Source: Gimesia maris (lineage in GTDB: Bacteria; Planctomycetota; Planctomycetia; Planctomycetales; Planctomycetaceae). From it: 64,000 nt of DNA. The stretch covers positions 5,781,001 to 5,845,000 of the forward strand of contig NZ_CP042910.1 of the NCBI RefSeq assembly GCF_008298035.1, in the 5' to 3' direction. Below, piece after piece: positions 38,396 through 47,384 of this stretch (its first letter is position 1; each line of letters begins with the position of its first letter). Position numbers and translations under genes: made by a program. Below the pieces are notes generated by a model. It was not told the DNA's origin. It did not search any database and saw only the letters and a list, made by a program, of their open reading frames with translations.

Positions 38396-39706
38396 ATGGA
38401 TCTGGAAGCAACAGGCACCACCGAAATCGGCAGTTATTTTGTCTCGAATTATCCCCCTTTTTCCCAGTGGAAACAGGAATATGTAACCCGCATCCACGAA
38501 GTTCTGCACCAGAGTCCTGATACATCCATTCCTATGGGACTCTACATCCATATTCCCTTCTGCCGCAAACGCTGCAAATTCTGTTACTTCCGTGTCTACG
38601 AAAAACAGAATGCCAAAACCATCGAACGCTACGTGCAGGCGCTGCAGCAGGAATTTGAAATGTTGAGCCAGGTCGAAGCCATCAAAGGCCGTACCCTGGA
38701 CTTCACTTACTTCGGCGGTGGGACACCCTCGTATCTCAGTTCAAAGCAGCTGCTCTCCGTCCGCGACCGACTGTCCAGTCTACTCTCCTGGGAGACTGCA
38801 AAAGAAGTCACTTTTGAATGTGAACCGGGAACACTGAATCAGGAAAAAGTCGAGACCCTCAAAGAGATCGGCATCACACGTATCTCCCTGGGAGTCGAAA
38901 GCTTTAACGACAAACTGCTCGAAGCCAACGGCCGTGCCCATCTGACACCCGAAGTCTACAAAGCCTATGACTGGATTCAGCAGGTCGGCTTCCCGCAGGT
39001 CAACATAGACCTGATTGCCGGCATGATGGGAGAAACCGATGAGAACTGGTCCGAGTCCGTCGAAAAAGCGGCTGAATTCGCGCCGGATAATATCACCATC
39101 TACCAGATGGAACTTCCACACAACACGATCATTTCCAAAGAAATGAAAGAGATGGGCCTCACCTCTCCCATCGCTGACTGGACTACCAAACGACGCTGGA
39201 TGAATGAAGCCATCGAAACACTGCAGGCAAAAGGCTATCACCTCGCCAGCGGAAACGAACTTGTCAAAAATCCCGAAACAGATCGTTTCGTCTACCGCGA
39301 CAATCTCTTCCGGGGTAACGATATCATCGCCACCGGAGTTTCTTCATTCGGACATATGCAGGGGGTCCATTACCAGAATCTCGACCGCTTGGAAGACTAT
39401 CTGGAAACCGTAGAAAAAGGGGATCTCCCCATCAATCGCGCCCTGGAACCTTCCGAACACCAGCGGCTCATTCGCGAATTCATTCTGCAGCTCAAAGAAG
39501 GCCGCGTACTGACCCAGCCATTCAAGGATAAATTTGGCGTCGATCTGACCGAAGAATTTTCGGAAGCACTGGAAAATCAGCAGAAAGCGGGCTACCTCAC
39601 CTATGACGAGGCGCAGGTGAAACTGACACGCAAAGGCATGCTCCAGGCAGACAGTCTGCTGACCGAATATTTCGAACCCGAACACCGTATGGTAAGATAC
39701 ACATAA
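38396..39706 (+). CDS. HemN-like radical SAM protein
   Basis: 436 residues of the coproporphyrinogen-oxidase-like radical SAM family. The cluster motif is [14 protein letters not shown], with the third position CKFC rather than the usual Cx[26 protein letters not shown] and [11 protein letters not shown] follow. It is distinct from the hemW gene at 26866. Known activities of this family include porphyrin oxidation, methylation and cyclopropanation, so the reaction is open. It sits directly upstream of the chorismate-lyase-like and halogenase-like genes on the same strand. Confidence 0.85.
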   Translation: MDLEATGTTEIGSYFVSNYPPFSQWKQEYVTRIHEVLHQSPDTSIPMGLYIHIPFCRKRCKFCYFRVYEKQNAKTIERYVQALQQEFEMLSQVEAIKGRTLDFTYFGGGTPSYLSSKQLLSVRDRLSSLLSWETAKEVTFECEPGTLNQEKVETLKEIGITRISLGVESFNDKLLEANGRAHLTPEVYKAYDWIQQVGFPQVNIDLIAGMMGETDENWSESVEKAAEFAPDNITIYQMELPHNTIISKEMKEMGLTSPIADWTTKRRWMNEAIETLQAKGYHLASGNELVKNPETDRFVYRDNLFRGNDIIATGVSSFGHMQGVHYQNLDRLEDYLETVEKGDLPINRALEPSEHQRLIREFILQLKEGRVLTQPFKDKFGVDLTEEFSEALENQQKAGYLTYDEAQVKLTRKGMLQADSLLTEYFEPEHRMVRYT

Positions 39707-39773
39707 AATTTCTATGCTACCAGATAGATGATACTCCTCCTGATCCTCCCCTGATAAAAGAAATCATTTTCAA

Positions 39774-40310
39774 GTGAACCCACAAGACGAACTCGATGCA
39801 CTTGTCAAATTGTTTCCCAACGAACAACGACTGTTCGAACGGGCTGAACACGTTTCCTCTGCCAGTCTGCCGGAACCTTATAAATCATTACTCGCGCACT
39901 ATCACCACATGACTGTCACCATGGAGGAATACCACAAGACTTCTGTCGATGTGACCGTGCTTGACCAGAGACTCGATGAAAATGTTTACAGCAGGCAGAT
40001 CCTGTTATCCAAGAGTGGCACCGACGATGTCGTCCAGTTCGGAATCGTCCGTTTCAATTTTGATTATGTCACCCAGGCTGTGAAAGACGAAATTCTGGCG
40101 GGTGAAATTCCGCTCGGTCGTGTATTAATCAACCACAACGTACTTCGACATGTTGACCTGGGAGCCGTACTCCGCATTACAGCAGGCCCCGGCCTGTCGA
40201 AAGTCATGAAAATCGAACCTGGCCAGATAACCTATGGACGCCTGGCAACTATTTTTTGCAATCAACAACCGGCAATTGACCTCTTGGAAGTTTCGGCTCC
40301 ACTGCTATAA
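39774..40310 (+). CDS. chorismate-lyase-like protein
   Basis: 178 residues beginning with GTG at 39774. The central and C-terminal parts match the chorismate pyruvate-lyase fold: MTVTMEEYHKTSVDVTVL, the arginine in YSRQILLS, EIPLGRVLINHNVL, TYGRLATIFCNQQPAIDLLEV. In UbiC the arginine of LREILL and the glutamate of LTELFL are catalytic; both have counterparts here (SRQILL, DLLEV). It would make 4-hydroxybenzoate from chorismate if active. Position next to a halogenase-like gene supports a role in an aromatic product. A plain DUF98 protein is the alternative. Confidence 0.65.
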   Translation: MNPQDELDALVKLFPNEQRLFERAEHVSSASLPEPYKSLLAHYHHMTVTMEEYHKTSVDVTVLDQRLDENVYSRQILLSKSGTDDVVQFGIVRFNFDYVTQAVKDEILAGEIPLGRVLINHNVLRHVDLGAVLRITAGPGLSKVMKIEPGQITYGRLATIFCNQQPAIDLLEVSAPLL

Positions 40311-40458
40311 CTCTCTGGAAACCAGCACGGGGCGGGGCGACCTCCCGTTCACCAGCGTGTCTCTGGGTCTGGTCGACTCGACCTGATTGGCAGCAGAGAC
40401 ACAATAAAACACTGCTTGCTCGCTAACTGAATTTATACTGACTGACTAAGGGTTTTCC

Positions 40459-41751
40459 ATGCTTGATACGGACCTGAAAGAACAGCCTGAACTCGAATCT
40501 GAATACGATGTTGTGATCATCGGAGCCGGCCCCGCAGGCTCTACAGTGGCTGCCCTGCTGGCCGAACAGGGACGCAATACCCTGGTAGTCGATCGCGCCC
40601 GCTTTCCCCGCTTCCACGTCGGCGAATCATTGATTCCGGAAACCTACTGGCCTCTCAAACGACTCGGCCTGATTGAGCGGCTCAAGCAGACAGCATTTCC
40701 CAAAAAACTCAGCGTCCAGTTTGTGACAGATGAAGGCGTCGAAACGATGCCTTTTTACTTCCACGACTACAAAGATCACGAAAGCTCACAAACCTGGCAG
40801 GTCTATCGTGCCGAATTTGACCAGATGCTTATCGACAATGCTCAGTCTAAAGGTGCCACCTTCCACAACGAAGCCCAAGTGACTGACCTGCTGACACAAG
40901 ACGAACAGGTCACCGGCGTCAAAGTCAAACTGGGCAACCAGGAAACACGCAACATCACTGCCAGACTGGTCGTTGATGCCAGCGGGCAATCCGGCTTCAT
41001 TGCCAATCGACTGAAACTCAAACAGACGGATCCGGTACTCAGGAAAGGAACGGTCTGGGCACACTTCAAAAATGCACAACGCGATCCCGGTATCGACGAA
41101 GGAGCCACCCTCATCCTGCAGACCGAAGGCAAACGCTCCTGGTTCTGGTATATCCCGCTGCAGGACAACGTGGTCAGCATCGGCTGTACCGGCGACATGA
41201 ACTACATGTTCTCCAAAGAGAGAAAGAACAGCGAAGATATTTTCTTCCAGGAAGTCGAACGATGTATCGGCATTAAACGCCGCCTGACCGAAGCCCATCC
41301 CGTTACCGAATTCATGACCACCAAAGACTTCTCATATCACTCCAGCCAACCTGCCGGTCCCGGCTGGATGCTCGCCGGCGACGCACTTGGCTTCATTGAT
41401 CCGGTCTATTCCAGTGGCGTGTTCCTGGCAATGAAATCGGGTGAACTGATCGCCGATGCCATCAACGAAGCGTATGAAACAGACGACTTTTCAGTCGAGC
41501 GTCTGAGCCAGTGGTATCCCGGTTATAAAGAAGGCGTCGATAACTTCCGTAAGCTGGTCTACGCATTCTACACCCCCGGTTTCAGTTTCGGAAACTTCCT
41601 CAGACAGTACCCGCAGTTCAAATCGAATCTCGTCGACATCCTGATCGGCGATGTCTTCAAACCCGAAGTCGCCGAGATGTTTACCGTCATGCAGGAAGAA
41701 ATTCCCGAACTGGCAGACACCGACGATTCCCCTGTTACGATGAAAAAATAA
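40459..41751 (+). CDS. flavin-dependent halogenase-like oxidoreductase
   Basis: 430 residues. The FAD-binding GAGPAG is at residues 22-27 and GESLIP at 54-59. F-x2-K-x4-F (FPKKLSVQF, residues 79-87) has the spacing of the lysine motif in pyrrole and phenol flavin halogenases. WFWYIP at about 228-233 fits the W-x-W-x-I-P halogenase signature. GDALGFIDPVYSSGVFLAMKSG is the second FAD motif. A non-halogenating reductase of the geranylgeranyl reductase group cannot be excluded. It follows the chorismate-lyase-like gene after 148 bp on the same strand. Confidence 0.75.
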   Translation: MLDTDLKEQPELESEYDVVIIGAGPAGSTVAALLAEQGRNTLVVDRARFPRFHVGESLIPETYWPLKRLGLIERLKQTAFPKKLSVQFVTDEGVETMPFYFHDYKDHESSQTWQVYRAEFDQMLIDNAQSKGATFHNEAQVTDLLTQDEQVTGVKVKLGNQETRNITARLVVDASGQSGFIANRLKLKQTDPVLRKGTVWAHFKNAQRDPGIDEGATLILQTEGKRSWFWYIPLQDNVVSIGCTGDMNYMFSKERKNSEDIFFQEVERCIGIKRRLTEAHPVTEFMTTKDFSYHSSQPAGPGWMLAGDALGFIDPVYSSGVFLAMKSGELIADAINEAYETDDFSVERLSQWYPGYKEGVDNFRKLVYAFYTPGFSFGNFLRQYPQFKSNLVDILIGDVFKPEVAEMFTVMQEEIPELADTDDSPVTMKK

Positions 41752-41799
41752 TAACAGTGGCAGTGAGAGCAACAGCCTCTGACTCTTTTAGCTGCGCAT

Positions 41800-41837
41800 A
41801 AAAAAAGCCCTGCTCCGGTCATCACCGCAGCAGGGCT
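41800..41837 (-). terminator. terminator of the DUF1080 gene
   Basis: AGCCCTGCT (41806-41814) pairs with AGCAGGGCT (41829-41837); the minus strand then runs into seven T. It serves the minus-strand gene ending at 41857; it may also slow transcripts from the plus strand. Confidence 0.8.
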
Positions 41838-41856
41838 GAATTCACAATAAGTGAAG

Positions 41857-42702
41857 CTAATCTTTTTTGTACTCAGGTGCTTTGCCCAGTGGATACAGGT
41901 CCCATTTGCGAACCCACATCTCAGCCATTTCGGTCTGCACCAGCAGCTTGCCATGATCTGGCTTGGCGTTGTAGCCTGCGTTCACAACGACGCCGTTAAC
42001 CAGGTATTCAATCTCGCCACCTTTGCTGATCACATCCATCCGCGTCCATTCGCCGAACTTGCTTTCGACGTCATCTTTACCGCGGAAGCCAACTTTGTCG
42101 GCCCAGTCAGGATCACGGCCAAACCAGTTGATTCGGCCGGAACTCAACGTGATTTCTTCGCCGTCCTTCTTCCAGACTTTTTCACCATCACGGTCTTTGG
42201 TAATTTTTGTAGTCAGTGAAGTGGGAATCGGTTCGCCGGTCTTGGGGTCTTTGCCCGTTAAGACCAGGATATCACCCACGCCCCCTTCGATGATCTGTGC
42301 TTCGATGGATGCCATCCAGGTATTGCCGTATCCACCATCGGGACCATGGCAGTGAATCAGCACACCGGAATCGCGGGCACGGTCTTCCCGCTTGCCCCAG
42401 GTCTTTTCGCCCCACTTGAATTCAATCACCATGTGATAATCACGGTAATCGTTTTTGGTAATCAGTCCGCCATAACCATCGCCGGAAATATGCAGCATGC
42501 CATCTTTCACAGTGAAGATTTCACGGGGATCTTCATAAGCGGTATCACGATTCCAGACATACAGGCCGTCCAGATTCTTACCGTTAAACAGATGAATCAC
42601 ACCATCTTTAGGGGTGATGACTTTGTCGCCCGCTTCCGCTCCTACAGCAGAGACAGCAGCCAGACAGACACAGGTGATCGTCAGTAGTCGTTTCAAAACC
42701 AT
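41857..42702 (-). CDS. secreted DUF1080 (3-keto-disaccharide hydrolase family) protein
   Basis: 281 residues with a signal sequence (LLTITCVCLAAVSAVGAEA). The DUF1080 pattern is complete: HLFNGKNLDGLYVW, FTVKDGMLHISGDGYGGLITKNDYRDYHMVIEFKWG, SGVLIHCHGPDG, SIEAQIIEGG and the later EWTRMDVISKGGEIEYLVNGVVV. Members of this family act on sugars or remain uncharacterised in planctomycetes. It is single and monocistronic, ending in the clear terminator at 41806. Confidence 0.88.
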   Translation of the reverse strand: MVLKRLLTITCVCLAAVSAVGAEAGDKVITPKDGVIHLFNGKNLDGLYVWNRDTAYEDPREIFTVKDGMLHISGDGYGGLITKNDYRDYHMVIEFKWGEKTWGKREDRARDSGVLIHCHGPDGGYGNTWMASIEAQIIEGGVGDILVLTGKDPKTGEPIPTSLTTKITKDRDGEKVWKKDGEEITLSSGRINWFGRDPDWADKVGFRGKDDVESKFGEWTRMDVISKGGEIEYLVNGVVVNAGYNAKPDHGKLLVQTEMAEMWVRKWDLYPLGKAPEYKKD

Positions 42703-42905
42703 TTGCGCTTTCCTGAATTAAACCGCGTCAGCAGGAACCGAACTCCCGCCTGCCGCTACAATAAACCAAAAGTAGTTTCTTTAATAAAATTAAGTTATTG
42801 GATCAGCCGACTCTCCGCAAGAAGCAACATCAAAAAAGTCATCACTCGCGTCAAAATAGAAAAACCGGGGTAAAACGGTCTTTAATCTTCTGTTGATTGC
42901 TTTCA

Positions 42906-42933
42906 GAAAAAAAGCCTGCGACAAGGCAGGCTT
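42906..42933 (-). terminator. terminator of folE2
   Basis: AAGCCTGC (42912-42919), loop GACAAG, GCAGGCTT (42926-42933); on the minus strand it is followed by a T run (42907-42913 complement). It lies about 25 bp past the folE2 stop. Confidence 0.8.
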
Positions 42934-42955
42934 AAAATCATGTGTGATAAAGAGA

Positions 42956-43966
42956 TCAGGAGCGGTTTTTAATCGCCACAGCGGAGGCATCGTGCGGATG
43001 CAGACTTTCCAGGTGATTGATTTCCACGCGGAAGTCTTTCACGCCTTCATACCCTTCCAGTGCGCCTTTCAGCTTGCGGGCGGCGTCTTCACAGAACATC
43101 AGGTTGGCACCATTGAGCCGGGCAAACTCCTGTTCGTCTTCCCGTTTGACCGCCGTCTGTACGGGTGTGGCAATCACGCGTTCCAGGTAATCAATCAGCG
43201 ACTCGATCGGAAATTCTTCGATCTCGCTTTCCAGTTCGACGCATACATCCGCATGACTTCGCTGGCTGTGGGGCACTGCCAGGATCGCCTCCGGTGTGCC
43301 CAGCCATTGCATGATTTCATCATGTGTCAGTTCGCTGCGATCGCTGAAGCGATTTTCGAAGGCCTGCTGGATTAGCTGACGGGATAAGGCAGCCGAACAG
43401 GGGCACGCACTGGAATAAGTCAGTCTGACCTGCACCTGATGACGAAAGACGCCTTGCTGGCAGGCACTTTGAATCTTGACCGGATAGGCACGCCAGCCGG
43501 CATGGTCAGAGAGCAATGCAGGTCGTTTCAGGGAATGTTCGTAAGTTAATGTCAGATAACTGCTGGAACTCATGTCCTGATGCGTGTGAATAAAATCCTT
43601 CAGAATTTCGTTGACCACAGGCAAACTGAGTTCAGTGTCCGCCAGTCGATTGTTCAGGCTCAGAAACAACCGAGACATATGAATGCCTTTGACGTTTTCA
43701 TCATCCAGGCTGACGGCAGCATCCGCCCGGGCCGGTGTTCGAAAGATTTCGCCCGACGCGTCGCGTAATCGCAGTACCAGTTCGACCCCTGACATGCCCA
43801 CGCGTTCCAGTGTCCCCCCCGTTAAAGGCAGCGACTCATTGGCGACATCTGGCATCAGGCTTTTCGAGGAAGCCACTCGTGAGTCTGTGGACAGAACGGA
43901 TTGCGCACCCGGATCGATTGATCCCATCTGTTTGAGATTCAGGGCATCGGAAACAAATTCAAACAT
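42956..43966 (-). CDS. folE2: GTP cyclohydrolase FolE2 (type IB)
   Basis: 336 residues. Converts GTP to dihydroneopterin triphosphate, the first step of folate synthesis, with a metal requirement distinct from FolE. Motifs GIHMSRLFLSLN, the YSSACPCSAALSRQL cysteine pair, VPHSQRSHADVCVELE and the C-terminal GANLMFCEDAARKL are characteristic. The first 37 residues before MPDVANESLPL are untypical; an ATG at 43855 could be the true start. No folate genes adjoin it and no clear Zur box was seen upstream. Confidence 0.9.
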   Translation of the reverse strand: MFEFVSDALNLKQMGSIDPGAQSVLSTDSRVASSKSLMPDVANESLPLTGGTLERVGMSGVELVLRLRDASGEIFRTPARADAAVSLDDENVKGIHMSRLFLSLNNRLADTELSLPVVNEILKDFIHTHQDMSSSSYLTLTYEHSLKRPALLSDHAGWRAYPVKIQSACQQGVFRHQVQVRLTYSSACPCSAALSRQLIQQAFENRFSDRSELTHDEIMQWLGTPEAILAVPHSQRSHADVCVELESEIEEFPIESLIDYLERVIATPVQTAVKREDEQEFARLNGANLMFCEDAARKLKGALEGYEGVKDFRVEINHLESLHPHDASAVAIKNRS

Positions 43967-44350
43967 GCAAACGTCTTTCGTTGGTCTGTCACTGCGGTAA
44001 CGCTTCTGGTAAGGGAAGGCGTCTTACTTAAGACTTCGCAACAGGGAAAACTCAATCGGAAGCGCTCAAGTCACACAAAAACCCGGCAGAGGACAGTCAT
44101 TTAATTCATCTGAAATTAATCGAAACCACTCTATATTTCATACTATAGCAAAGTCTTACCACTATATCATTTAGTCCCATAGATACTTTTTTCAAGTATC
44201 AAAATTATCTAATCATCTGGCTTTGATCGAAATAAGACCTTTTCTAACCTGAAATTACGTTAATTCAGCTCCCTGAAGGGAATCGGAAGACGGGATCAGT
44301 CTTGCCAGACAGGTAAGACAGTTAATGGATCCTGGCCTGAACAACCGTGC
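43967..44350. other. intergenic, 384 bp, promoter region of folE2
   Basis: AT-rich with many TA steps. I searched for a Zur or other operator and saw none that is convincing. Confidence 0.35.
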
Positions 44351-45388
44351 CTACTTCAGATTCGGTCTGGCAGAAGAAACAGAGTGCCTATTGACGCGTT
44401 CCCAGCCTTGGGGAGGCTGCAGAGTTTCGATCGGAATCCGCTCCGGCTCCTGTCCAATAAAACCGGGACGTTGCAGCGGAGTGTAAAGGGAAGCCTGTTG
44501 TATATTCATCTGATTGGTCTGTTGCGTCAAAAAGTTGGACAGGCGATTTGTTTCGGTATGCATCGGATTGAGAGTCAATGCCTGAGTGACCGCCGGATAC
44601 ACTTTCTCCATCTGATTGGCCTGCAGACAGGCGTACGCCATCCGATACCAGTCATCAGCAGAAACCTGTTCCCGATTCTTTAACGCCTGTTCCAGCGAAG
44701 CGACAGAGTCCGTCCAGCGCTGCTCGGCTCCATAAGCGATTCCCAGCATCCACTGTGCCTCGGCCCGTTGTTCAATGGTGGCACTCGTATTATGACAGAT
44801 GGGGCGTAAGATCGGTGTCGCCCGGTTCGGTTCTCCCAGCTTGATCTCAAGCCCAGCCAGTTTCAGGCGTGAGACAATATTATAAGGCTCTACCTGTAAT
44901 ACACGATGATATGTTTCCACTGCCGAAGAATTCAGTCCCGCCAGTTCCTCCAGTTCCCCTTTCAGGATCAGGGCACGAATATTCGTCGGATCCAGCATCA
45001 GGCCCAGTTCCAGGTTTTTCAACGCGTCCGTGTACTGTTTCTTCTCATACAGCAGGTAAGACAGATCGATATAAGGTCGTGGATCGTCGGGGGCCAGCAC
45101 GGTCGTCTTCTGCAACTGCTGGATCGCTTCTTCCGAGTAACCATTCGCAATCAGAAATTCAGAGAGTTGCTGACGCACAGCCGCATTGTTGGGATTCGAT
45201 GCGACGGCCTGCTTCAGCAGTTCCGCAGCCTGCTCCTGGCGACCACTTTCGCTCGCTACCCGCACCTGTTCCACCAGGTCCTGCGACTCGGAATCCAGAA
45301 TCGCCATCTTCTGTTTCCAACTGACGCAGCTCGAACAGATCAGAAACAGTATTGCCAGAAGAAACCTGCCCGAGTTACTACAGAACAT
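44351..45388 (-). CDS. secreted TPR-repeat protein
   Basis: 345 residues. The start at 45388 places a hydrophobic signal (FLLAILFLICSSC) at the N-terminus; a longer frame to 45472 adds 28 residues that do not look like a signal n-region. Tetratricopeptide repeats begin at about residue 50 (QEQAAELLKQAVASNPNNAAVR, EEAIQQLQKTTVLAPDDPRPY, TDALKNLELGLMLDPTNIRA, SSAVETYHRVLQVEPYNIVS) and continue to about 270. The C-terminal 60 residues are proline-rich and unstructured. A role in protein assembly is likely; the partner is unknown. Confidence 0.8.
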   Translation of the reverse strand: MFCSNSGRFLLAILFLICSSCVSWKQKMAILDSESQDLVEQVRVASESGRQEQAAELLKQAVASNPNNAAVRQQLSEFLIANGYSEEAIQQLQKTTVLAPDDPRPYIDLSYLLYEKKQYTDALKNLELGLMLDPTNIRALILKGELEELAGLNSSAVETYHRVLQVEPYNIVSRLKLAGLEIKLGEPNRATPILRPICHNTSATIEQRAEAQWMLGIAYGAEQRWTDSVASLEQALKNREQVSADDWYRMAYACLQANQMEKVYPAVTQALTLNPMHTETNRLSNFLTQQTNQMNIQQASLYTPLQRPGFIGQEPERIPIETLQPPQGWERVNRHSVSSARPNLK

Positions 45389-45472
45389 TGCTCGCCGCGC
45401 GCAACCTGAGCGGTTCAAATTCGGCACACCGAACCGGGACTCAGAAAACGTGTTGGTACAACGATCTCTCAT

Positions 45473-46046
45473 ACGCGCTGGTGATCTTCCTCCATGAAGT
45501 CACAAAGCTGAAGCATAAATATCAGGTTATCTGCCTGATTCAGACTACGAACGTTACCATTTTTTTGATTTCTGCGGTAGAGGAACTCAGCTGTTTTTCA
45601 GGCTGAGAGGCCCCCGCACAGATTCTGCACGCCGGAATCCGAGGCAATGAAACACTGACTCAGAATATTTTTATTAAGTCGTTCCAACACATCAACTTAT
45701 CACCATTCTTTGATCAACATCGGTCGGTGAACCGTTCGAAATGTCGATTGAGTCTCAAAAACAGGTGCAATCCCGATAAATCTGACTTTAGTTAAAATGG
45801 AGACTATTGCGAATTATTATAAATTACTGTTGAAAAACTTAGTTTAACCGACCGGAGCAATAATCCCAATCATTGACATCGGTACGATCGTCCGGGTACA
45901 AAAGAGTAACTTATGGATAAGTTTTCGATATATTCGAAAAAATTGGAAGTTTAGAGAATCTGGCGTGATGGACTACGTCTTCTTTCGGCATGGCTTACTG
46001 CCCCTGGTCGTGCAATTGTTAAGCTCGATTTAAAAAGGTCGAATGG
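45473..46046. other. intergenic, 574 bp
   Basis: No gene recognised. It is AT-rich toward 45780-45930. An AAAAGG-type ribosome site precedes the ATG at 46047. It must carry divergent promoters for the TPR and Gly/Cys-rich genes. Confidence 0.35.
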
Positions 46047-47243
46047 ATGATGAGTCTTCGTAAAAAAATGAATCTGAAAAAAGTATGTTTAACGGTCGGT
46101 TGTTTCCTGACTATTGGCATGATGTCTCTGGCCGAGTCCAACGCGGGAGTCATTCCCTGGACTTATAATGCCATCTTTGGTCCGAGCCGAAACGGTCCCA
46201 TGGCCTATGGTGCCGGATATGCTCCTGCCCCCTATACCACCAACTATGGTGGATATGGCATGATGAACAGCGGCAGCTGCTGCGGCCAGCCCGGTTACAC
46301 CAGCTACTATGGTGGAACCATGAATCGCAGTCAGACAAGACGCAGTTCCCGTGCAGCCTACCGCTGGTATCTGCTCAACAATCCTCAAGCGGTTGGCGTC
46401 AGTTACCGTAATTTCAGCGGCGGAAATGCTTATGCTTCCACCGGCAGTTATTATGGCCCGGTTGGTTGTGGCTCCTGTGGAATGGGTGGCTGTGGTATCG
46501 GCGGATGCTCAACCGGTGCCTGCGGTGCAGCTGGCTGCAGTACCGGACAATGCGGAGTCTCCTATAACCCGGCTACCGCTAGTACGCCAACCCCCGATCC
46601 GAATGCCGGGGGGACAGTTCCTCCACCGCGCGAAGTCGAAAGTACAACTCCCAAAACATTTGCCGATGACCCCATGAATTCCAGAAAGCCAGATCCCGGT
46701 GTGGAAGACTCCGGATTCGAGCAGCGACGCTATGATCGCAGTCCCATGAATTCAACTCCCATGCCGAAGAATGAAGCGGAAGACTTGTTCAAAGCTCCTC
46801 TGAATCGGGATGTGGAAGAACTGCCTATGCCAGGCGCCAAACCGGCGACTCCTGCCAATCCGGGTTTTGAACGTAGCCAGCCTGATTTCGGCCCCGAGAA
46901 AAAAGAAGAAAGCAACGATCTGTTCGGTGGCAGCAATTCAACCGACGCTTTCAAGCCAACCCCCGATGGCAAACTTCCTAAAACCGCCATCCCCCAGAAA
47001 AAGACGGCTCCGATTCAGGAACCAGCGATTAAAACTCCGAAAGCAGAACAGGAAACAAACTTTCCTCCTCTGCGAGTGCGTCCTCTGAATCTGGACCAGA
47101 AAATCACCTGGAAATCAGCACCTCGTGCCGAACGCCTGACGATTCGTACCAGCTTCTCTGCACCGCAGGTTGCCAAACAGGATGTGCCTGTGAATTCCGG
47201 CTGGTTTGCTATTACTGATTCTGCAAAAATTGCCAGCAAGTAA
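46047..47243 (+). CDS. secreted Gly/Tyr/Cys-rich protein
   Basis: 398 residues. After a signal sequence (VCLTVGCFLTIGMMSLAESNA) the first half is very rich in Gly, Tyr and Cys, with CGSCGMGGCGIGGCSTGACG around residue 150, then a proline-rich disordered second half (TPTPDPNAGGTVPPP; KTPKAEQETNFPPLRVRP). The evenly spaced cysteines (C-x2-C-x3-4-C) suggest disulfide cross-linking in a surface or wall structure. I know no family; planctomycetes have cysteine-rich wall proteins, which makes this an attractive but untested guess. It ends in a strong terminator. Confidence 0.6.
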   Translation: MMSLRKKMNLKKVCLTVGCFLTIGMMSLAESNAGVIPWTYNAIFGPSRNGPMAYGAGYAPAPYTTNYGGYGMMNSGSCCGQPGYTSYYGGTMNRSQTRRSSRAAYRWYLLNNPQAVGVSYRNFSGGNAYASTGSYYGPVGCGSCGMGGCGIGGCSTGACGAAGCSTGQCGVSYNPATASTPTPDPNAGGTVPPPREVESTTPKTFADDPMNSRKPDPGVEDSGFEQRRYDRSPMNSTPMPKNEAEDLFKAPLNRDVEELPMPGAKPATPANPGFERSQPDFGPEKKEESNDLFGGSNSTDAFKPTPDGKLPKTAIPQKKTAPIQEPAIKTPKAEQETNFPPLRVRPLNLDQKITWKSAPRAERLTIRTSFSAPQVAKQDVPVNSGWFAITDSAKIASK

Positions 47244-47266
47244 TCGCAGAAACTCAAAGTCTCAAC

Positions 47267-47301
47267 AAAGTGCAAGTGCCTGACCGCCTTGCACTTTTTT
47301 T
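47267..47301 (+). terminator. Rho-independent terminator
   Basis: AAAGTGCAAG (47267-47276), loop TGCCTGACCGC, CTTGCACTTT (47288-47297), then T tract. Confidence 0.9.
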
Positions 47302-47384
47302 ATGCGCCAGTCCCGTTATCGTAAGAAGCATACGACACCACTTTCGGTTTCCACTCTTTATGATCTCACATCCGGATTCGGAAC

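Noticed and set aside
43967-44350. Possible Zur operator upstream of folE2
   Set aside because: No convincing AT-rich palindrome of the expected form was found.
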